64,000 nt of DNA from an uncultured Vibrio sp. (GCA_947504195.1 CANNGN010000006.1:163259-227258), one strand, 5' to 3'; positions 51,122 through 60,870 are shown, numbered from the stretch's first letter. Numbers and translations are program-made. Notes: a model not told the origin generated them from the sequence alone.

Positions 51122-51424
51122 GTAATTAAGGTCGTTGAGACTCCGAGAGTATTATTCTCAGTACAGCATTAATAATAGTAATTTTCGCTAGCGGATCAGT
51201 TTTTATCACTATTGATAGTAATGTAGCAATGAACGCCTCTATCTTTATTTCAACAACTTGATCCAGCTTGCAAAGTATTGATTAATCCTTTGAATTGTAC
51301 GAAAGTTCACCACCTGTTGAGTATTAATTTACGATTCTGATTTGAGCTTAGTCAAAGAACCATTGATAATGTAAAAAAGAGAATAAAAATAGCCGTTCGA
51401 TATCCTAAAAAAATGGAAGAGACC
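51122..51424. other. Non-coding gap nudC-hemE with possible minus-strand small RNA
   Basis: About 300 bp with no supported reading frame on either strand. It must hold the hemE promoter (plus). On the minus strand TTGCAA at about 51266-51271 is followed 17 bp later by AAATAA, a weak promoter candidate for a transcript of about 130 nt ending at the terminator at 51100-51121. A hairpin (TGAGA/TCTC) occurs at about 51145-51162. I could not match the sequence to a known Vibrio small RNA. Confidence 0.35.
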
Positions 51425-52498
51425 ATGACCGAATTAAAGAATGATACCTATCTACGTGCTTTGCTCAAGCAGCCTGTTGACTACACTCCCGTTTGGATGA
51501 TGCGTCAAGCAGGGCGCTATTTACCGGAGTATCGAGCAACTCGTGGTCAGGCTGGTGACTTTATGTCTTTGTGTAAAAATGCAGAGTTAGCATCAGAGGT
51601 AACATTACAGCCATTGCGTCGTTTTAAGCTTGATGCTGCAATACTATTTTCCGATATTCTTACAATTCCTGATGCGATGGGGCTAGGTCTATATTTTGAA
51701 CAAGGGGAAGGACCGAAATTTACCTCTCCAATTCGAAGCCGATCTGATGTAGATAAGCTTCCTATTCCCGATCCTGAAGGCGAGCTTCAGTACGTAATGA
51801 ATGCTGTTCGCCAGATTCGTACTGATTTAAAAGGTGAGGTACCACTGATTGGTTTTTCGGGAAGTCCTTGGACACTCGCAACTTATATGGTTGAAGGGGG
51901 AAGCTCGAAAGCATTTACGTTGATCAAACGTATGATGTATAGCGATCCAAGTACGTTGCATCTCCTATTAGATAAATTGGCCGATAGTGTTATTGATTAC
52001 TTAAATGCTCAAGTAAAGGCTGGTGCGCAGTCATTAATGATTTTCGATACATGGGGTGGGGTACTTACGCCGCGAGACTATAATGAATTTTCATTGCAAT
52101 ACATGCATAAAATTGTTGATGGATTGATTCGTAATATGGATGGTCGACGCGTTCCTGTGACATTGTTTACTAAGAATGGTGGTATGTGGTTAGAGCAGAT
52201 AGCCGCAACAGGTTGTGATGCCGTGGGGCTAGATTGGACAATTAATATTGCGGACGCCAAGCGCCGTGTCGGTGATAAAGTTGCACTACAAGGGAATATG
52301 GACCCGTCGATGTTATATGCTAGTCCAGAGCGTATTCGTCAGGAAGTCGCGACAATATTGGAAGGGTTCGGTGATGGCGGAACAGGTCATGTGTTCAATT
52401 TAGGACACGGGATACATTTGGATGTTCCACCAGAGAATGCGGGCGTATTTGTGGATGCGGTTCATGAAATATCACTGCCATATCACTCTAAGCGGTAA
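51425..52498 (+). CDS. hemE: Uroporphyrinogen decarboxylase
   Basis: Decarboxylates the four acetate side chains of uroporphyrinogen III to give coproporphyrinogen III in heme synthesis. The 357-residue product has the signature [16 protein letters not shown] near the N-terminus and [16 protein letters not shown] in the middle; [16 protein letters not shown] near the end holds the active-site His region. The start is the ATG at 51425 ([10 protein letters not shown]), preceded by GGAAGAG; an ATG 4 codons upstream is possible. A hairpin terminator follows. Confidence 0.96.
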   Translation: MTELKNDTYLRALLKQPVDYTPVWMMRQAGRYLPEYRATRGQAGDFMSLCKNAELASEVTLQPLRRFKLDAAILFSDILTIPDAMGLGLYFEQGEGPKFTSPIRSRSDVDKLPIPDPEGELQYVMNAVRQIRTDLKGEVPLIGFSGSPWTLATYMVEGGSSKAFTLIKRMMYSDPSTLHLLLDKLADSVIDYLNAQVKAGAQSLMIFDTWGGVLTPRDYNEFSLQYMHKIVDGLIRNMDGRRVPVTLFTKNGGMWLEQIAATGCDAVGLDWTINIADAKRRVGDKVALQGNMDPSMLYASPERIRQEVATILEGFGDGGTGHVFNLGHGIHLDVPPENAGVFVDAVHEISLPYHSKR

Positions 52499-52506
52499 TT
52501 CGATTT

Positions 52507-52531
52507 GTGCCTGGTATCTCAGGCACTTTTG
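52507..52531 (+). terminator. Intrinsic terminator of hemE
   Basis: GTGCCTG, a GTATCT loop and CAGGCAC followed by TTTTGTTT, 8 bp after the hemE stop. Confidence 0.75.
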
Positions 52532-52570
52532 TTTATTGATTATCTTGGTTATACATAGGCTTGAGATGTA

Positions 52571-53206
52571 ATGAAAACTAAAGAGAAAATTGTGGTTGCT
52601 GCGTTAGAGCTATTTAATCAGCAAGGTGAGCGAAATGTGACGACGAATCACATCGCCCATAACCTTTCGATTAGCCCTGGTAACCTCTATTATCACTTTC
52701 GAAACAAGCAAGAAATTGTTAGAGCGATATTTGCAAATTATTCGGTTGAGTTGCTCGAGCGTTTTAGCCCTATTTATGGTCAGCATGAGAGCCTTTCTTT
52801 ATTCAAGCATTACCTTGATTCAATTTTCACCTTAATGTGGAAATATCGCTTTTTCTACAGCAATTTGCCTGAAATTTTACGCCGAGATGAGCAACTCCAT
52901 CTTGAGTACATAGAAGTGCAAAATCAGCTACGCGACAACTTAGTTAAAATTATCGATACGTTTGTTGAGATGGGGTTATTGGAAGTCGAGAAAGATGAAA
53001 TGACAACGTTTGTGACTACATTACATGTAATCACGACAAGTTGGCTCAATTATCAATCGGCTCATACTCATTGTAGTGATGTAAGCGAATCAATTATTCA
53101 TCAGGGAATGTTACAGATGATCTCTGTGGTAAAGCCAAAGGCGACAGAGCAAGGGTTAGAACAACTAAAACTACTTGAAGAAGGAATTACGGCGATTCAT
53201 GCCTAA
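52571..53206 (+). CDS. TetR family transcriptional regulator
   Basis: 211 residues. The N-terminal TetR helix-turn-helix (LELFNQQGERNVTTNHIAHNLSISPGNLYYHFRNKQEIVRAIF) is complete; the rest is the helical ligand/dimer domain. The regulated genes are unknown. TetR repressors often bind palindromes of 20-30 bp, and the 27-nt repeat at 50202-50228 is one candidate target, though nothing direct links them. It lies after the hemE terminator and converges on envC, with 13 bp between stops. Confidence 0.9.
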   Translation: MKTKEKIVVAALELFNQQGERNVTTNHIAHNLSISPGNLYYHFRNKQEIVRAIFANYSVELLERFSPIYGQHESLSLFKHYLDSIFTLMWKYRFFYSNLPEILRRDEQLHLEYIEVQNQLRDNLVKIIDTFVEMGLLEVEKDEMTTFVTTLHVITTSWLNYQSAHTHCSDVSESIIHQGMLQMISVVKPKATEQGLEQLKLLEEGITAIHA

Positions 53207-53219
53207 CGATAGTAGAGGT

Positions 53220-54350
53220 TTATTTACTCAACCATTTCAGTGGATTTTGGGCTTTACTATTTCGTCTAATTTCGAAATAGAGTGATGGTTGCGTTTGTCC
53301 TCCGGTATCACCGACAAGTGCAATCGTTTCTCCAGCGGTAATCTTATCTCCTTCTTTTTTGAGTAAGCTTTGGTTGAACCCGTAGAGAGTCATATCCCCT
53401 TTCCCATGATCTAGCAGAACGACTAACCCATAACCTCGCAAATATTCAGAAAACACGACAGTTCCTGGATATGCGGCTTTCACTTGCTGCCCATAATTGG
53501 CGCTAATGACAATTCCTTTCCAGGCGATTTGCCCAGTTTGTTTTGTGCCAAAGCGATGCAGAAGACGTCCTTTCACTGGCCATGATAATTTCCCTTGTAC
53601 TTGTTTTAGTCCATTCATTGGAACGGCATTGCGTTTAGCCGCTTTTGCGAGTTCTGCCTTTAATCGACCTTCATTGCGTTGCAATTCCGCGAGATACACT
53701 TTGTCAGACGAAATACCGGATTTTATTTTACTAAGTGTTGAACGGCGTTTGCTCTGGGTACTATCGAGCTTCTTATGTTTGCTTTTTTGTTCTGCAAGGA
53801 GTTTTGCTAGGGAATCTCTCTCACTTTGAAGTGTTTTCTGCTTGGCTATTTGTGATTGGTGGGTTTGATTTAGAGCCTGAATTGTCGAACCACGTTGTTG
53901 AGCAAGATACTGATAATACTGACTAATACGATCGGCATCGATATTGCCGTCTAATATGGTTGAAATGTTACCGCTGTGACTTGTGATGTAGTAGGTATCG
54001 ATGAGTTTTTTTAGTTTTTCAGACTGCTCTCTTTTTTGTGTATCAAGAACAGTAATTTCTTGCTCTAATGTTTTTATTGCTGAGTTTTTGTTAGTGAGCT
54101 TTTTCTGAGTCTCTTTAATTTGTTTTTCAATCGAAGAAATGGTGACTTCTTGTTTCTTCAATTCACTTTGCAGAGAGTCTAGTTTCTTAGTTTGTTTTGA
54201 AAGCTCTTTTTGTTGGTGAGATATTTCACTTTTTACACCGCTTAGCTCATTGCTTTTCGCTGCAAGCGTCACTGATGGCATAACCAGAGCTAAGGCAAAA
54301 AGGGCGTAAGAATATGATTTGAAAAAATTGCGTACAAATTGAAAAGTCAC
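53220..54350 (-). CDS. envC: Murein hydrolase activator EnvC
   Basis: Periplasmic septal factor that activates the amidases AmiA/AmiB during cell separation. A signal peptide (YALFALALVMPSVTLAA) is followed by a long coiled coil (about residues 35-220, Lys/Gln/Ser-rich) and a C-terminal LytM domain (PVKGRLLHRFGTK, GIVISANYGQQVKAAYPG, LLDHGKGDMTLYG). The zinc-binding His/Asp set of active LytM peptidases is not complete, as usual for EnvC. I chose the GTG at 54350, preceded by TAGG; the longest frame starts at a TTG 11 codons upstream with no ribosome binding site. It lies downstream of gpmI. Confidence 0.9.
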   Translation of the reverse strand: MTFQFVRNFFKSYSYALFALALVMPSVTLAAKSNELSGVKSEISHQQKELSKQTKKLDSLQSELKKQEVTISSIEKQIKETQKKLTNKNSAIKTLEQEITVLDTQKREQSEKLKKLIDTYYITSHSGNISTILDGNIDADRISQYYQYLAQQRGSTIQALNQTHQSQIAKQKTLQSERDSLAKLLAEQKSKHKKLDSTQSKRRSTLSKIKSGISSDKVYLAELQRNEGRLKAELAKAAKRNAVPMNGLKQVQGKLSWPVKGRLLHRFGTKQTGQIAWKGIVISANYGQQVKAAYPGTVVFSEYLRGYGLVVLLDHGKGDMTLYGFNQSLLKKEGDKITAGETIALVGDTGGQTQPSLYFEIRRNSKAQNPLKWLSK

Positions 54351-54472
54351 AGCATACCTATTAAAACTAAAATTTAATAACAATCACCATTCAGCTGGTC
54401 AGTATACCTAATATAAATCTCTTAACGATATTTCAATGAAGAAAAATCTCTATTTAATGAAGTCGTCGGCAA

Positions 54473-54499
54473 TAAAAAAGCCCCGATAAATCGAGGCTT
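54473..54499 (-). terminator. Intrinsic terminator of gpmI
   Basis: On the minus strand GCCTCGA, a TTTA loop and TCGGGGC (one mismatch) are followed by TTTTTTATT, 25 bp after the gpmI stop. Confidence 0.75.
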
Positions 54500-54523
54500 A
54501 GCTTTATTCGTACTAAAAGGGTT

Positions 54524-56053
54524 TTAAACGAGCACAGAACCAGACATTTCAGCTGGAATTTCCATATCTGTTAATGCCAACATGGTTGGTGCTAAGTCAG
54601 ACAGTTTTCCACCTTCTTTCAGAGTTACATCTTTGTTTCCAACATACACTAATGGTACAGGCAAGTTAGTGTGTGCAGTGTGTACTCCACCCGTTTCTGG
54701 GTTTATCATCATTTCTGCGTTGCCGTGGTCTGCTGTGATAAACATTTGACCATCAACCTCGTTGATTGCTTCAACGACACGTCCAATACATTCATCAACC
54801 GCTTCACATGCTTTTACCGCTGCATCGTAAACACCAGTGTGTCCAACCATATCACCGTTAGGGTAATTGCAGATAATAGTGTCGTATTTACCTGATTTGA
54901 TGGCGGCAACCAATTTATCTGTGAGTTCAGGGGCACTCATTTCAGGTTGAAGATCGTAAGTCGCGACTTTTGGTGAAGCAACGAGTTGGCGTTCTTCGCC
55001 TTCGAATTCGTTCTCGATACCGCCATTGAAGAAAAACGTAACGTGAGCGTATTTTTCAGTTTCAGAGATACGCAGCTGTGTTTTCCCTGCTTTAGATAGC
55101 CATTCACCATAGGTATTTTCAAGTGAAGCTGGTGGGAATGCACAAAGCAGTGGGATATCCGCTGCATATTGAGTCAGCATAACGAAATCAATAGCTGGGA
55201 AATTAGCACGCTTGAAACCATCAAAGCTTGGTACAAATGCACGAGTGATTTCACGAGCGCGGTCTGCACGGTAGTTCATGAAAATAACCGCATCGCCATC
55301 TTCCATTGCTGAAGACTCTTGGCCCTCTGCTTGAAGAATTGTTGCTTTAACAAATTCATCATTCTCATCACGTGCATAAGCTGCTTCAAGACCTTCAACT
55401 GCAGAATCGAAAGTGAAGGCGCCTTTTGCATCGGTAAGCAGTTCATAAGCTTCTTGAACGCGCTCCCAGTTGTTGTCACGGTCCATCGCGTAGTAACGAC
55501 CGACAAGTGATGCAACTCGGCCTTTCCCTAATGAAGAGAAAAGGTCATCGAAACGTTTTAATGAATTTTCAGCACTACGAGGTGGTGTATCACGCCCGTC
55601 TAAGAAACAATGTAAGAAGATTTTTTCAGCGCCACGAGCAGCCGCCATTTCAACAGCAGAGTAGATATGGTCTTCGTGAGAGTGAACGCCACCTGGAGAC
55701 ATTAGCCCCATAATATGTACCGCTTTACCCGCTTTAATTGCTTTATCCATTGCAGCAGCAATTGTTGGGTTATCTTGGAATTCACCATCGCTGATAGATT
55801 TAGTAATACGGGTCAGATCTTGGTATACGATTCGGCCAGCGCCGATATTAGTATGACCGACCTCTGAATTACCCATTTGACCATCAGGTAAACCCACATC
55901 CATACCTGACGCAGAAATTAGGGTGTTTGGACGGCTTTTCATTAATCCGTCAATAACAGGAGTATTTGCATTACTGATCGCATTGTCATTGTTATCTTCG
56001 CGATAACCCCAACCGTCAAGAATGACTAGAGCCATTGGCTTCTTAGCAGACAT
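54524..56053 (-). CDS. gpmI: 2,3-bisphosphoglycerate-independent phosphoglycerate mutase
   Basis: Manganese-dependent interconversion of 3- and 2-phosphoglycerate in glycolysis. The 509-residue product has [10 protein letters not shown] with the first metal Asp, the phosphoserine motif [26 protein letters not shown], and the metal ligands in [11 protein letters not shown] and GGVHTAHT. Length matches the family. Its promoter is upstream in the 434-bp gap. It is followed on the same strand by envC, with a terminator between. Confidence 0.97.
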   Translation of the reverse strand: MSAKKPMALVILDGWGYREDNNDNAISNANTPVIDGLMKSRPNTLISASGMDVGLPDGQMGNSEVGHTNIGAGRIVYQDLTRITKSISDGEFQDNPTIAAAMDKAIKAGKAVHIMGLMSPGGVHSHEDHIYSAVEMAAARGAEKIFLHCFLDGRDTPPRSAENSLKRFDDLFSSLGKGRVASLVGRYYAMDRDNNWERVQEAYELLTDAKGAFTFDSAVEGLEAAYARDENDEFVKATILQAEGQESSAMEDGDAVIFMNYRADRAREITRAFVPSFDGFKRANFPAIDFVMLTQYAADIPLLCAFPPASLENTYGEWLSKAGKTQLRISETEKYAHVTFFFNGGIENEFEGEERQLVASPKVATYDLQPEMSAPELTDKLVAAIKSGKYDTIICNYPNGDMVGHTGVYDAAVKACEAVDECIGRVVEAINEVDGQMFITADHGNAEMMINPETGGVHTAHTNLPVPLVYVGNKDVTLKEGGKLSDLAPTMLALTDMEIPAEMSGSVLV

Positions 56054-56487
56054 AGTGTAGACCTCGTTAAAATCTAAGTAATTGAATCATGAAATTAACG
56101 TAATTTTACTACACTTTGCACTCAATACATAAGGCGAAGATCAATGATTTTTCCTATTAATGCCATTGGGGTAAATTAACCAATTGATTATTGTTCGTAT
56201 TTGACTGTTGCATACAATTGCTCAAAGCGGGATATTGAGTTGAAGTAGATTTTCGAATATTGAAAAACGTTATTTGGAGATAAGAAAACAAATAACCTTG
56301 TTTTTAATAGGATTTATTATTGAGTATTGTATCGAAGCAATGTTTTTGTAATCGATATCATGTAAGATGTATGCCTAGTTTTTGAACACAGTAAATAATT
56401 ATTTATACCAGTTCACAGCTTGATATCTCGATATGGATTAGCTTTCTGCTCATTATAATGAGGGAGCAGTACTAAAGGGAACTTACA
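56054..56487. promoter_or_regulatory. Divergent gap gpmI / EAL gene, with dyad at 56447-56470
   Basis: 434 bp with no supported reading frame. Near the EAL gene, CTGCTC (56447-56452) and GAGCAG (56465-56470) flank the small palindrome CATTATAATG, which contains a TATAAT; no well-spaced -35 is present. This dyad overlaps where the -10 and start of transcription would be. AAGGGA precedes the 56488 ATG. The rest is AT-rich and unremarkable. Confidence 0.35.
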
Positions 56488-57891
56488 ATGCCAACGTTAA
56501 ATAATTATATTGTTAGGTTTATTTTTAGTTGCGTACTAGCGCTTATTATCTCCTCGTATATCATCAATTTCGAGGAAAATAGACTGTCAGCAAGCCGTTC
56601 TAAAGCCAGTATAAAAAACAATGCCATGGCTATTAGTAATATAGAGGGTTACTTCAGTAATATTATTACTGTGTTAGACCAGATTGAGAATAAATATACT
56701 GGGGAATGTGACAATAGAATTATTTTATTCATGCGCAGAGAGTTGTTCTCAATTCTTGGTGGCGTTGAGTTTGGAATTGTTTCAAGGTACGACAAAAAAA
56801 GTTATGTGATATGTAACTCTTGGGGCGATGGAGAGAATGTTAAAGTTCGGAATCCCATTAATTCCCCCGGGTATTTGATGACTGGGCCTCATAAAATTAA
56901 TTCATTGGGTGAGCCAGTCTATGTTGTAAAGAAAACACATAATGATATCGAGTATAACCTAATTTTAAAAATCTCTTCTTTATCCGGTATCGTCGGTACC
57001 TCAAATATTAGCTTGATTAAAAGTGGTAAGCACCTCTATGGCACTGAGGATTATACAAATACCGAGAAATCTAACGTTATATCAAATATAGAGTATGGGC
57101 TTGGCTCCGGTGAGCAAGCTTCTCTTCCACTTTATTATAAAATATTTGTGTTTACTTTTGTGCTTGCTGTTGTGTTCTTCTCTATCGGTAAAAAGCTAAT
57201 CTACATGATTAATCGCTACTTATTAGTGAGGAAAATAAATTCAGGAGGTTATTTCTTTAATGTCTTTCAGCCAATAGTTGATGCAAAGACAAACTCTGTC
57301 TTCTCATACGAAGTCTTTACAAGAGCCCCTAGTCATACCAATGCATTATCAATTATGAATGAAATCAAAAGGTTTAATATTCATGATGAACATGCCATCA
57401 ATCAAATTGAACAAGTGAAACAGTCTAAGTTAGACAACGTTATTCAAATTAATATATCGGTTAAAAATATGCTGTCTGATCGATTTTATTCTTATGTTTC
57501 ATCACTCGATGAGGGTTTTATCAAAGGTACTATTTTCGAAATAACAGAAGATGAGAACCTGCTCGAAAACAAAGATATTGTCTCTGAAAGGATGAAAGCG
57601 TTAAAAGAGCTCGGTTATCGTTTTGCTATTGATGATTATGGTGTTGGTTACTCTAACTTGGCGTATCTTGTAGAATTAAACTTTGACTATATCAAAATAG
57701 ATAAGAGCATGACTCGAAATGATAATCGAAACTTACTCAGTATTATTAAGGCATTAGTTTCGGATATGGGCACTACTTGTATCGCAGAAGGTGTTGAAAG
57801 TCGTAGTCAAGCTGATATGTTGAATGAGATAGGGATTGATATACAACAAGGTTGGTATTATGGGAAGCCGGTTGAACTCTGTGATATCTGA
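56488..57891 (+). CDS. CSS-motif cyclic-di-GMP phosphodiesterase (EAL domain)
   Basis: 467 residues. A transmembrane helix (7-27) is followed by a periplasmic CSS-type domain (about 28-212) with Cys74 and Cys109 (VICNSWG), whose redox state controls relatives such as PdeC. A second helix (about 213-235) leads to a cytoplasmic EAL domain. The EAL triplet reads EVF, but the metal/catalytic set appears kept: Glu275, Asn322, Glu351, Asp382-Asp383 (IDDYGVG), Lys403 (YIKID), Glu434 (AEGVES) and Gln454. Hydrolysis of c-di-GMP is therefore plausible. Codon use is more AT-rich than in its neighbours, suggesting acquired DNA. Confidence 0.85.
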   Translation: MPTLNNYIVRFIFSCVLALIISSYIINFEENRLSASRSKASIKNNAMAISNIEGYFSNIITVLDQIENKYTGECDNRIILFMRRELFSILGGVEFGIVSRYDKKSYVICNSWGDGENVKVRNPINSPGYLMTGPHKINSLGEPVYVVKKTHNDIEYNLILKISSLSGIVGTSNISLIKSGKHLYGTEDYTNTEKSNVISNIEYGLGSGEQASLPLYYKIFVFTFVLAVVFFSIGKKLIYMINRYLLVRKINSGGYFFNVFQPIVDAKTNSVFSYEVFTRAPSHTNALSIMNEIKRFNIHDEHAINQIEQVKQSKLDNVIQINISVKNMLSDRFYSYVSSLDEGFIKGTIFEITEDENLLENKDIVSERMKALKELGYRFAIDDYGVGYSNLAYLVELNFDYIKIDKSMTRNDNRNLLSIIKALVSDMGTTCIAEGVESRSQADMLNEIGIDIQQGWYYGKPVELCDI

Positions 57892-57973
57892 GGCGAGGGA
57901 ATTTTAATTTATTAGGGCATCGATGCCCTGAATTGATAATCCTTTATTTCTCTTGCTTATAGTGTGTTTGTAT

Positions 57974-58018
57974 AAAAACAACCCTTCACTGGGGGAATAG
58001 GTGATCGGGTTGTTTTAT
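57974..58018. terminator. Bidirectional terminator between EAL gene and 66-residue orphan
   Basis: AAAACAACCC and GGGTTGTTTT form a 10-bp stem with an internal TCAC/GTGA helix, T-rich on both strands. It lies between convergent genes. A separate 16-nt palindrome, AGGGCATCGATGCCCT, at 57914-57929 lies closer to the EAL stop but lacks a T-run. Confidence 0.65.
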
Positions 58019-58039
58019 ATACGAAATATGCTTGGCGTA

Positions 58040-58240
58040 TTAAGCGGCATACTTAGTGACCTCATGCGGGTAAATACGCATGCCTGTTACTGTATTTTCA
58101 TATGCTGATTCATCTTTAAGATAAGACCAAGCTAGAGCATCGGTGTTTGTACGTGCTGCTAAACCATGGATAACATCGTCAATGCGACGGCCAGCGTAGT
58201 CTTTAGTTGGAACAAAAATATCTTTGATAATTGATAACAT
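58040..58240 (-). CDS. Hypothetical 66-residue protein
   Basis: I do not recognise a family. The product is soluble and mixed-charge (MLSIIKDIFVPTKDYAG...), with no signal peptide, membrane segment or zinc ligands. GAGGAG lies 7 bp before the ATG, a strong ribosome binding site, and a plausible promoter with a CRP-box-like element lies upstream. A terminator follows. These signals make it a real gene in spite of its size. Function unknown. Confidence 0.75.
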   Translation of the reverse strand: MLSIIKDIFVPTKDYAGRRIDDVIHGLAARTNTDALAWSYLKDESAYENTVTGMRIYPHEVTKYAA

Positions 58241-58268
58241 AGTGACTCTCCTCTGTAAGTTAATTACA

Positions 58269-58298
58269 TTTTAGGTGATGCAAGTCACATTTTGCAAG
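58269..58298 (-). promoter_or_regulatory. Promoter with CRP-box-like spacer for the 66-residue gene
   Basis: On the minus strand TTGCAA (58293-58298) and TAAAAT (58269-58274) are 18 bp apart. The spacer holds TGTGA-N6-TCACC (58275-58290), one base from the CRP core. A site between -35 and -10 would be expected to repress rather than activate. Confidence 0.5.
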
Positions 58299-58429
58299 TT
58301 TTTTGTGATCTAAATTCAGTTTTTATTTTTATTGTTGTAATTTTGTTACTGATTTAATGTCAGATGTAGCTACGTTGATAATGTTTAACTCAGAATAAGT
58401 TTTTGATTTTTATGGCCAACCCTTCTGTC

Positions 58430-59320
58430 CTATCTATATACCAATATTCCTGTACCAAAAACTGCTAGAAATGCACCGAACCAAGCATATACATTGGGGC
58501 GTTGTTTTGTGTACATCCACATAAGAGGGAGTAGCATAATTGGAGTCGTTGAGGAGAGAAGGGCGACCATACCCACATTACCGGTACGCAATGCATACAA
58601 AATGAGCGTCATGCCTAATGCCATTGCCATAAACCCATTTAAAGCGGTGATCAGGAAAATATTTTTTGTAATTTTTAATATAGGCTGACTTGCTTTAAAT
58701 CCACTCATGAATAAGAGTTGATGCGCGACAAATGCTGTCATCATTCTAATTGCTGACGCTGATATTGGGTCGATATTCGTTTGCATAACGGGTTTGGCTA
58801 TTATACCTCCTAGGGCTTGGCATAAAGCTGCGGTAAGCCCGAGTGCAATACCAAGCCACACCTTTCCATGTACCATTTCTAACTGGTGAGTTTCTTTGGC
58901 TTTTCCTCGAAATAAAATCGCAGTAATGACTCCGATAAATACGAGAGTTGAGCCCAACAATTCTAGCGAGCTCATTGTTTCACTAAATAAAAAGAACCCC
59001 AGAATAGCGGAAAAGACCGCATGACATGAAAATAGAAGTCCTGCTTGACGCGGCCCCATTCTATTGAAGCAGGCAAATAAAGCTGTATCACCAATAAATA
59101 TTCCAATAAGACCTGAAAGCATCATGGGAGGGATTTGGTTGATTTGGACGGTTTGCCATCCTCCTGTGTAAAGAATCGCTGCGATCAAAATGACTGAGGT
59201 ACAACCCATACGCCAGCGGCTGTATGAAAATGAGCCTAAATGACGCGCAGGAATAACTGAAACCATGCTACTGACTGCCCATAACAGTGCAGCGGCCAAC
59301 GCTAACCATTCATAACCCAT
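58430..59320 (-). CDS. DMT family (EamA) exporter
   Basis: 296-residue inner-membrane protein with ten predicted helices as two EamA repeats (about 1-135 and 145-290), typical of drug/metabolite exporters. The segment MGPRQAGLLFSCHAVFSAILGFFLFSE ends the first repeat. Substrate unknown. The start is MGYEWLALAAALLWAV because this opens the first helix; a GTG 10 codons upstream gives the longer frame without a ribosome binding site, and neither start is strongly supported. It lies downstream of the DASS gene on the same strand. Confidence 0.82.
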   Translation of the reverse strand: MGYEWLALAAALLWAVSSMVSVIPARHLGSFSYSRWRMGCTSVILIAAILYTGGWQTVQINQIPPMMLSGLIGIFIGDTALFACFNRMGPRQAGLLFSCHAVFSAILGFFLFSETMSSLELLGSTLVFIGVITAILFRGKAKETHQLEMVHGKVWLGIALGLTAALCQALGGIIAKPVMQTNIDPISASAIRMMTAFVAHQLLFMSGFKASQPILKITKNIFLITALNGFMAMALGMTLILYALRTGNVGMVALLSSTTPIMLLPLMWMYTKQRPNVYAWFGAFLAVFGTGILVYR

Positions 59321-59443
59321 TGATGTACTACTCACTATAATGAAAAGCACTACTATGCGTTAAGATTTTGATAAATAAAAGAGGTTTATCGGTATTGAAA
59401 CCAATAGAGTTCCTTACTCTGCGAGACTTCCTTAAAAAAGGAA

Positions 59444-60859
59444 TTATGTTAAAACCCAGAGGGCAACATAAACCATAACTAACCCAAGTATTCCTATGAT
59501 TAAACCGACTTTTGCCATATCGCGGCTTTCGATTAACCCAGTCGAATATGCGAGAGAATTTGGCGGTGTTGATACGGGGAGAATCATCCCTAAAGATGCA
59601 GAGAAAGCGACAACCACGAGAAGGCCTTGTAACCCCCCGATGCTCTGCAATCCATTCATTGATGTGCCAATTGCAGCGGCTATGGGCATGAGTAAGTTGG
59701 CCGTTGCAGTGTTCGACATAAAGTTTGCCATTAGCCAACATACGATAGAAAGTGTGATGACAACAGCCAAAGGAGATAAAGAATCGTAGTTGATTGCATT
59801 TGCTAGCGCATAGGCGAGCCCCGTTTTATCTAAGGCGATTCCAATGGCAATACCACCGGCAACTAACCAAAGTACATCCCAGTTTATTTGCTTAAGTTCA
59901 ACCTTTCCCATAATACCAGTTAAGGTAAAGACCGCGAGTGGAATGATGGCGACGACATAGGTATTCATGCCATGAAGCGATGTCGTCATCCACAAAATTA
60001 TCGTCGCTGCGAACGTGACATATACGGTAATCGCTTGCCAGCTTTTGCCAAACTTCCCTTGAAGGTTTAATTCCATATGAGTTTGTGTGGAAGGAAAAAG
60101 GCGCTGAAGAAGAAACCACGCAAAGGTTAGTTGGATAATAACAAAGGGTAACCCCATCATCATCCACGATAAAAAGCTAATGCTGTTTTCCCCAGTTAGG
60201 TACTGAAGAGCAATGGCATTTGGCGGTGTCCCTATTGGAGTCGCAATACCACCTGTGTTAGCGGCAATTGGGATACATAGTACTAACGCTTTAATGCCCA
60301 GATCTCCAGGCTTCGCTGATGCGACAATCGGACCCAATAACGCGAGCATCATTACGGTAGTTGCGGTGTTGGACATAAACATAGAGAAACAGGCTGTAAT
60401 TAACATCAACCCCAACATGATGAATTTTGGTTGTGTCCCAAATGGCTTGAGTAGAACGCGAGCAAGGTTGTTATCGAGGTCATATTTCGATGCAGCAATG
60501 GCTAACGCAAAGCCTCCCATAAACAAAATGATGATGGGGGAGGAGAACGCGTTGAATATATCGGTATAGCTTATTAAAGTGCCAAACTCATGGCCTTCCT
60601 CGGTAGGGCGAAATAGGTGTAAACCTTTGTTCGATATCATGATCAACTCTAACGTAATGATCAGAATAGATGTTGCGAAAACGGGAACGGGCTCAATGAT
60701 CCAAAGAAGCGCAGCAAGAAGAAAAATAGCTAATAAGCGATGTTGGATAAGTGTTAAGTTGTCGATTGGAATACTATCGATGGGGACAAAAAGTAGAGCA
60801 ATAGCAGGAATAAAACAAACTAATAATTTTATGATTTGGGTGATTCTAACTCGATTCAT
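59444..60859 (-). CDS. DASS (SLC13/INDY) sodium:dicarboxylate symporter
   Basis: 471-residue inner-membrane transporter. Both SNT motifs that bind sodium and carboxylate are present (MSNTATT and MSNTATA), each followed by its proline-rich hairpin: TPIGTPPN in the first half and PVSTPPNS in the second. The inverted-repeat architecture and length match VcINDY-type sodium:succinate carriers, so C4-dicarboxylate uptake is likely; citrate or another anion is possible. The 173-bp region before it carries several TGGAC motifs. It is transcribed away from psd's 3' end in the same direction. Confidence 0.88.
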   Translation of the reverse strand: MNRVRITQIIKLLVCFIPAIALLFVPIDSIPIDNLTLIQHRLLAIFLLAALLWIIEPVPVFATSILIITLELIMISNKGLHLFRPTEEGHEFGTLISYTDIFNAFSSPIIILFMGGFALAIAASKYDLDNNLARVLLKPFGTQPKFIMLGLMLITACFSMFMSNTATTVMMLALLGPIVASAKPGDLGIKALVLCIPIAANTGGIATPIGTPPNAIALQYLTGENSISFLSWMMMGLPFVIIQLTFAWFLLQRLFPSTQTHMELNLQGKFGKSWQAITVYVTFAATIILWMTTSLHGMNTYVVAIIPLAVFTLTGIMGKVELKQINWDVLWLVAGGIAIGIALDKTGLAYALANAINYDSLSPLAVVITLSIVCWLMANFMSNTATANLLMPIAAAIGTSMNGLQSIGGLQGLLVVVAFSASLGMILPVSTPPNSLAYSTGLIESRDMAKVGLIIGILGLVMVYVALWVLT

Positions 60860-60870
60860 TTACTGCTCGC

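Noticed and set aside
51063..51424. Riboswitch or attenuator upstream of hemE
   Set aside because: No plus-strand terminator lies before hemE and no known aptamer pattern was recognised; the only terminator there points the other way.
52571..53206. TetR regulator as proven controller of the 50202-50228 palindrome
   Set aside because: Only proximity supports it; other genes lie between, and TetR regulators often act on adjacent or distant genes. Kept as a hypothesis only.
57914..57929. AGGGCATCGATGCCCT palindrome as terminator of the EAL gene
   Set aside because: No T-run follows on either strand; the hairpin at 57974-58018 is the better terminator.
59328..59741. 137-codon minus-strand frame overlapping the end of the DASS gene
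   Set aside because: It lies in another frame of the well-supported DASS coding region, has no family pattern and reads as a low-complexity shadow.
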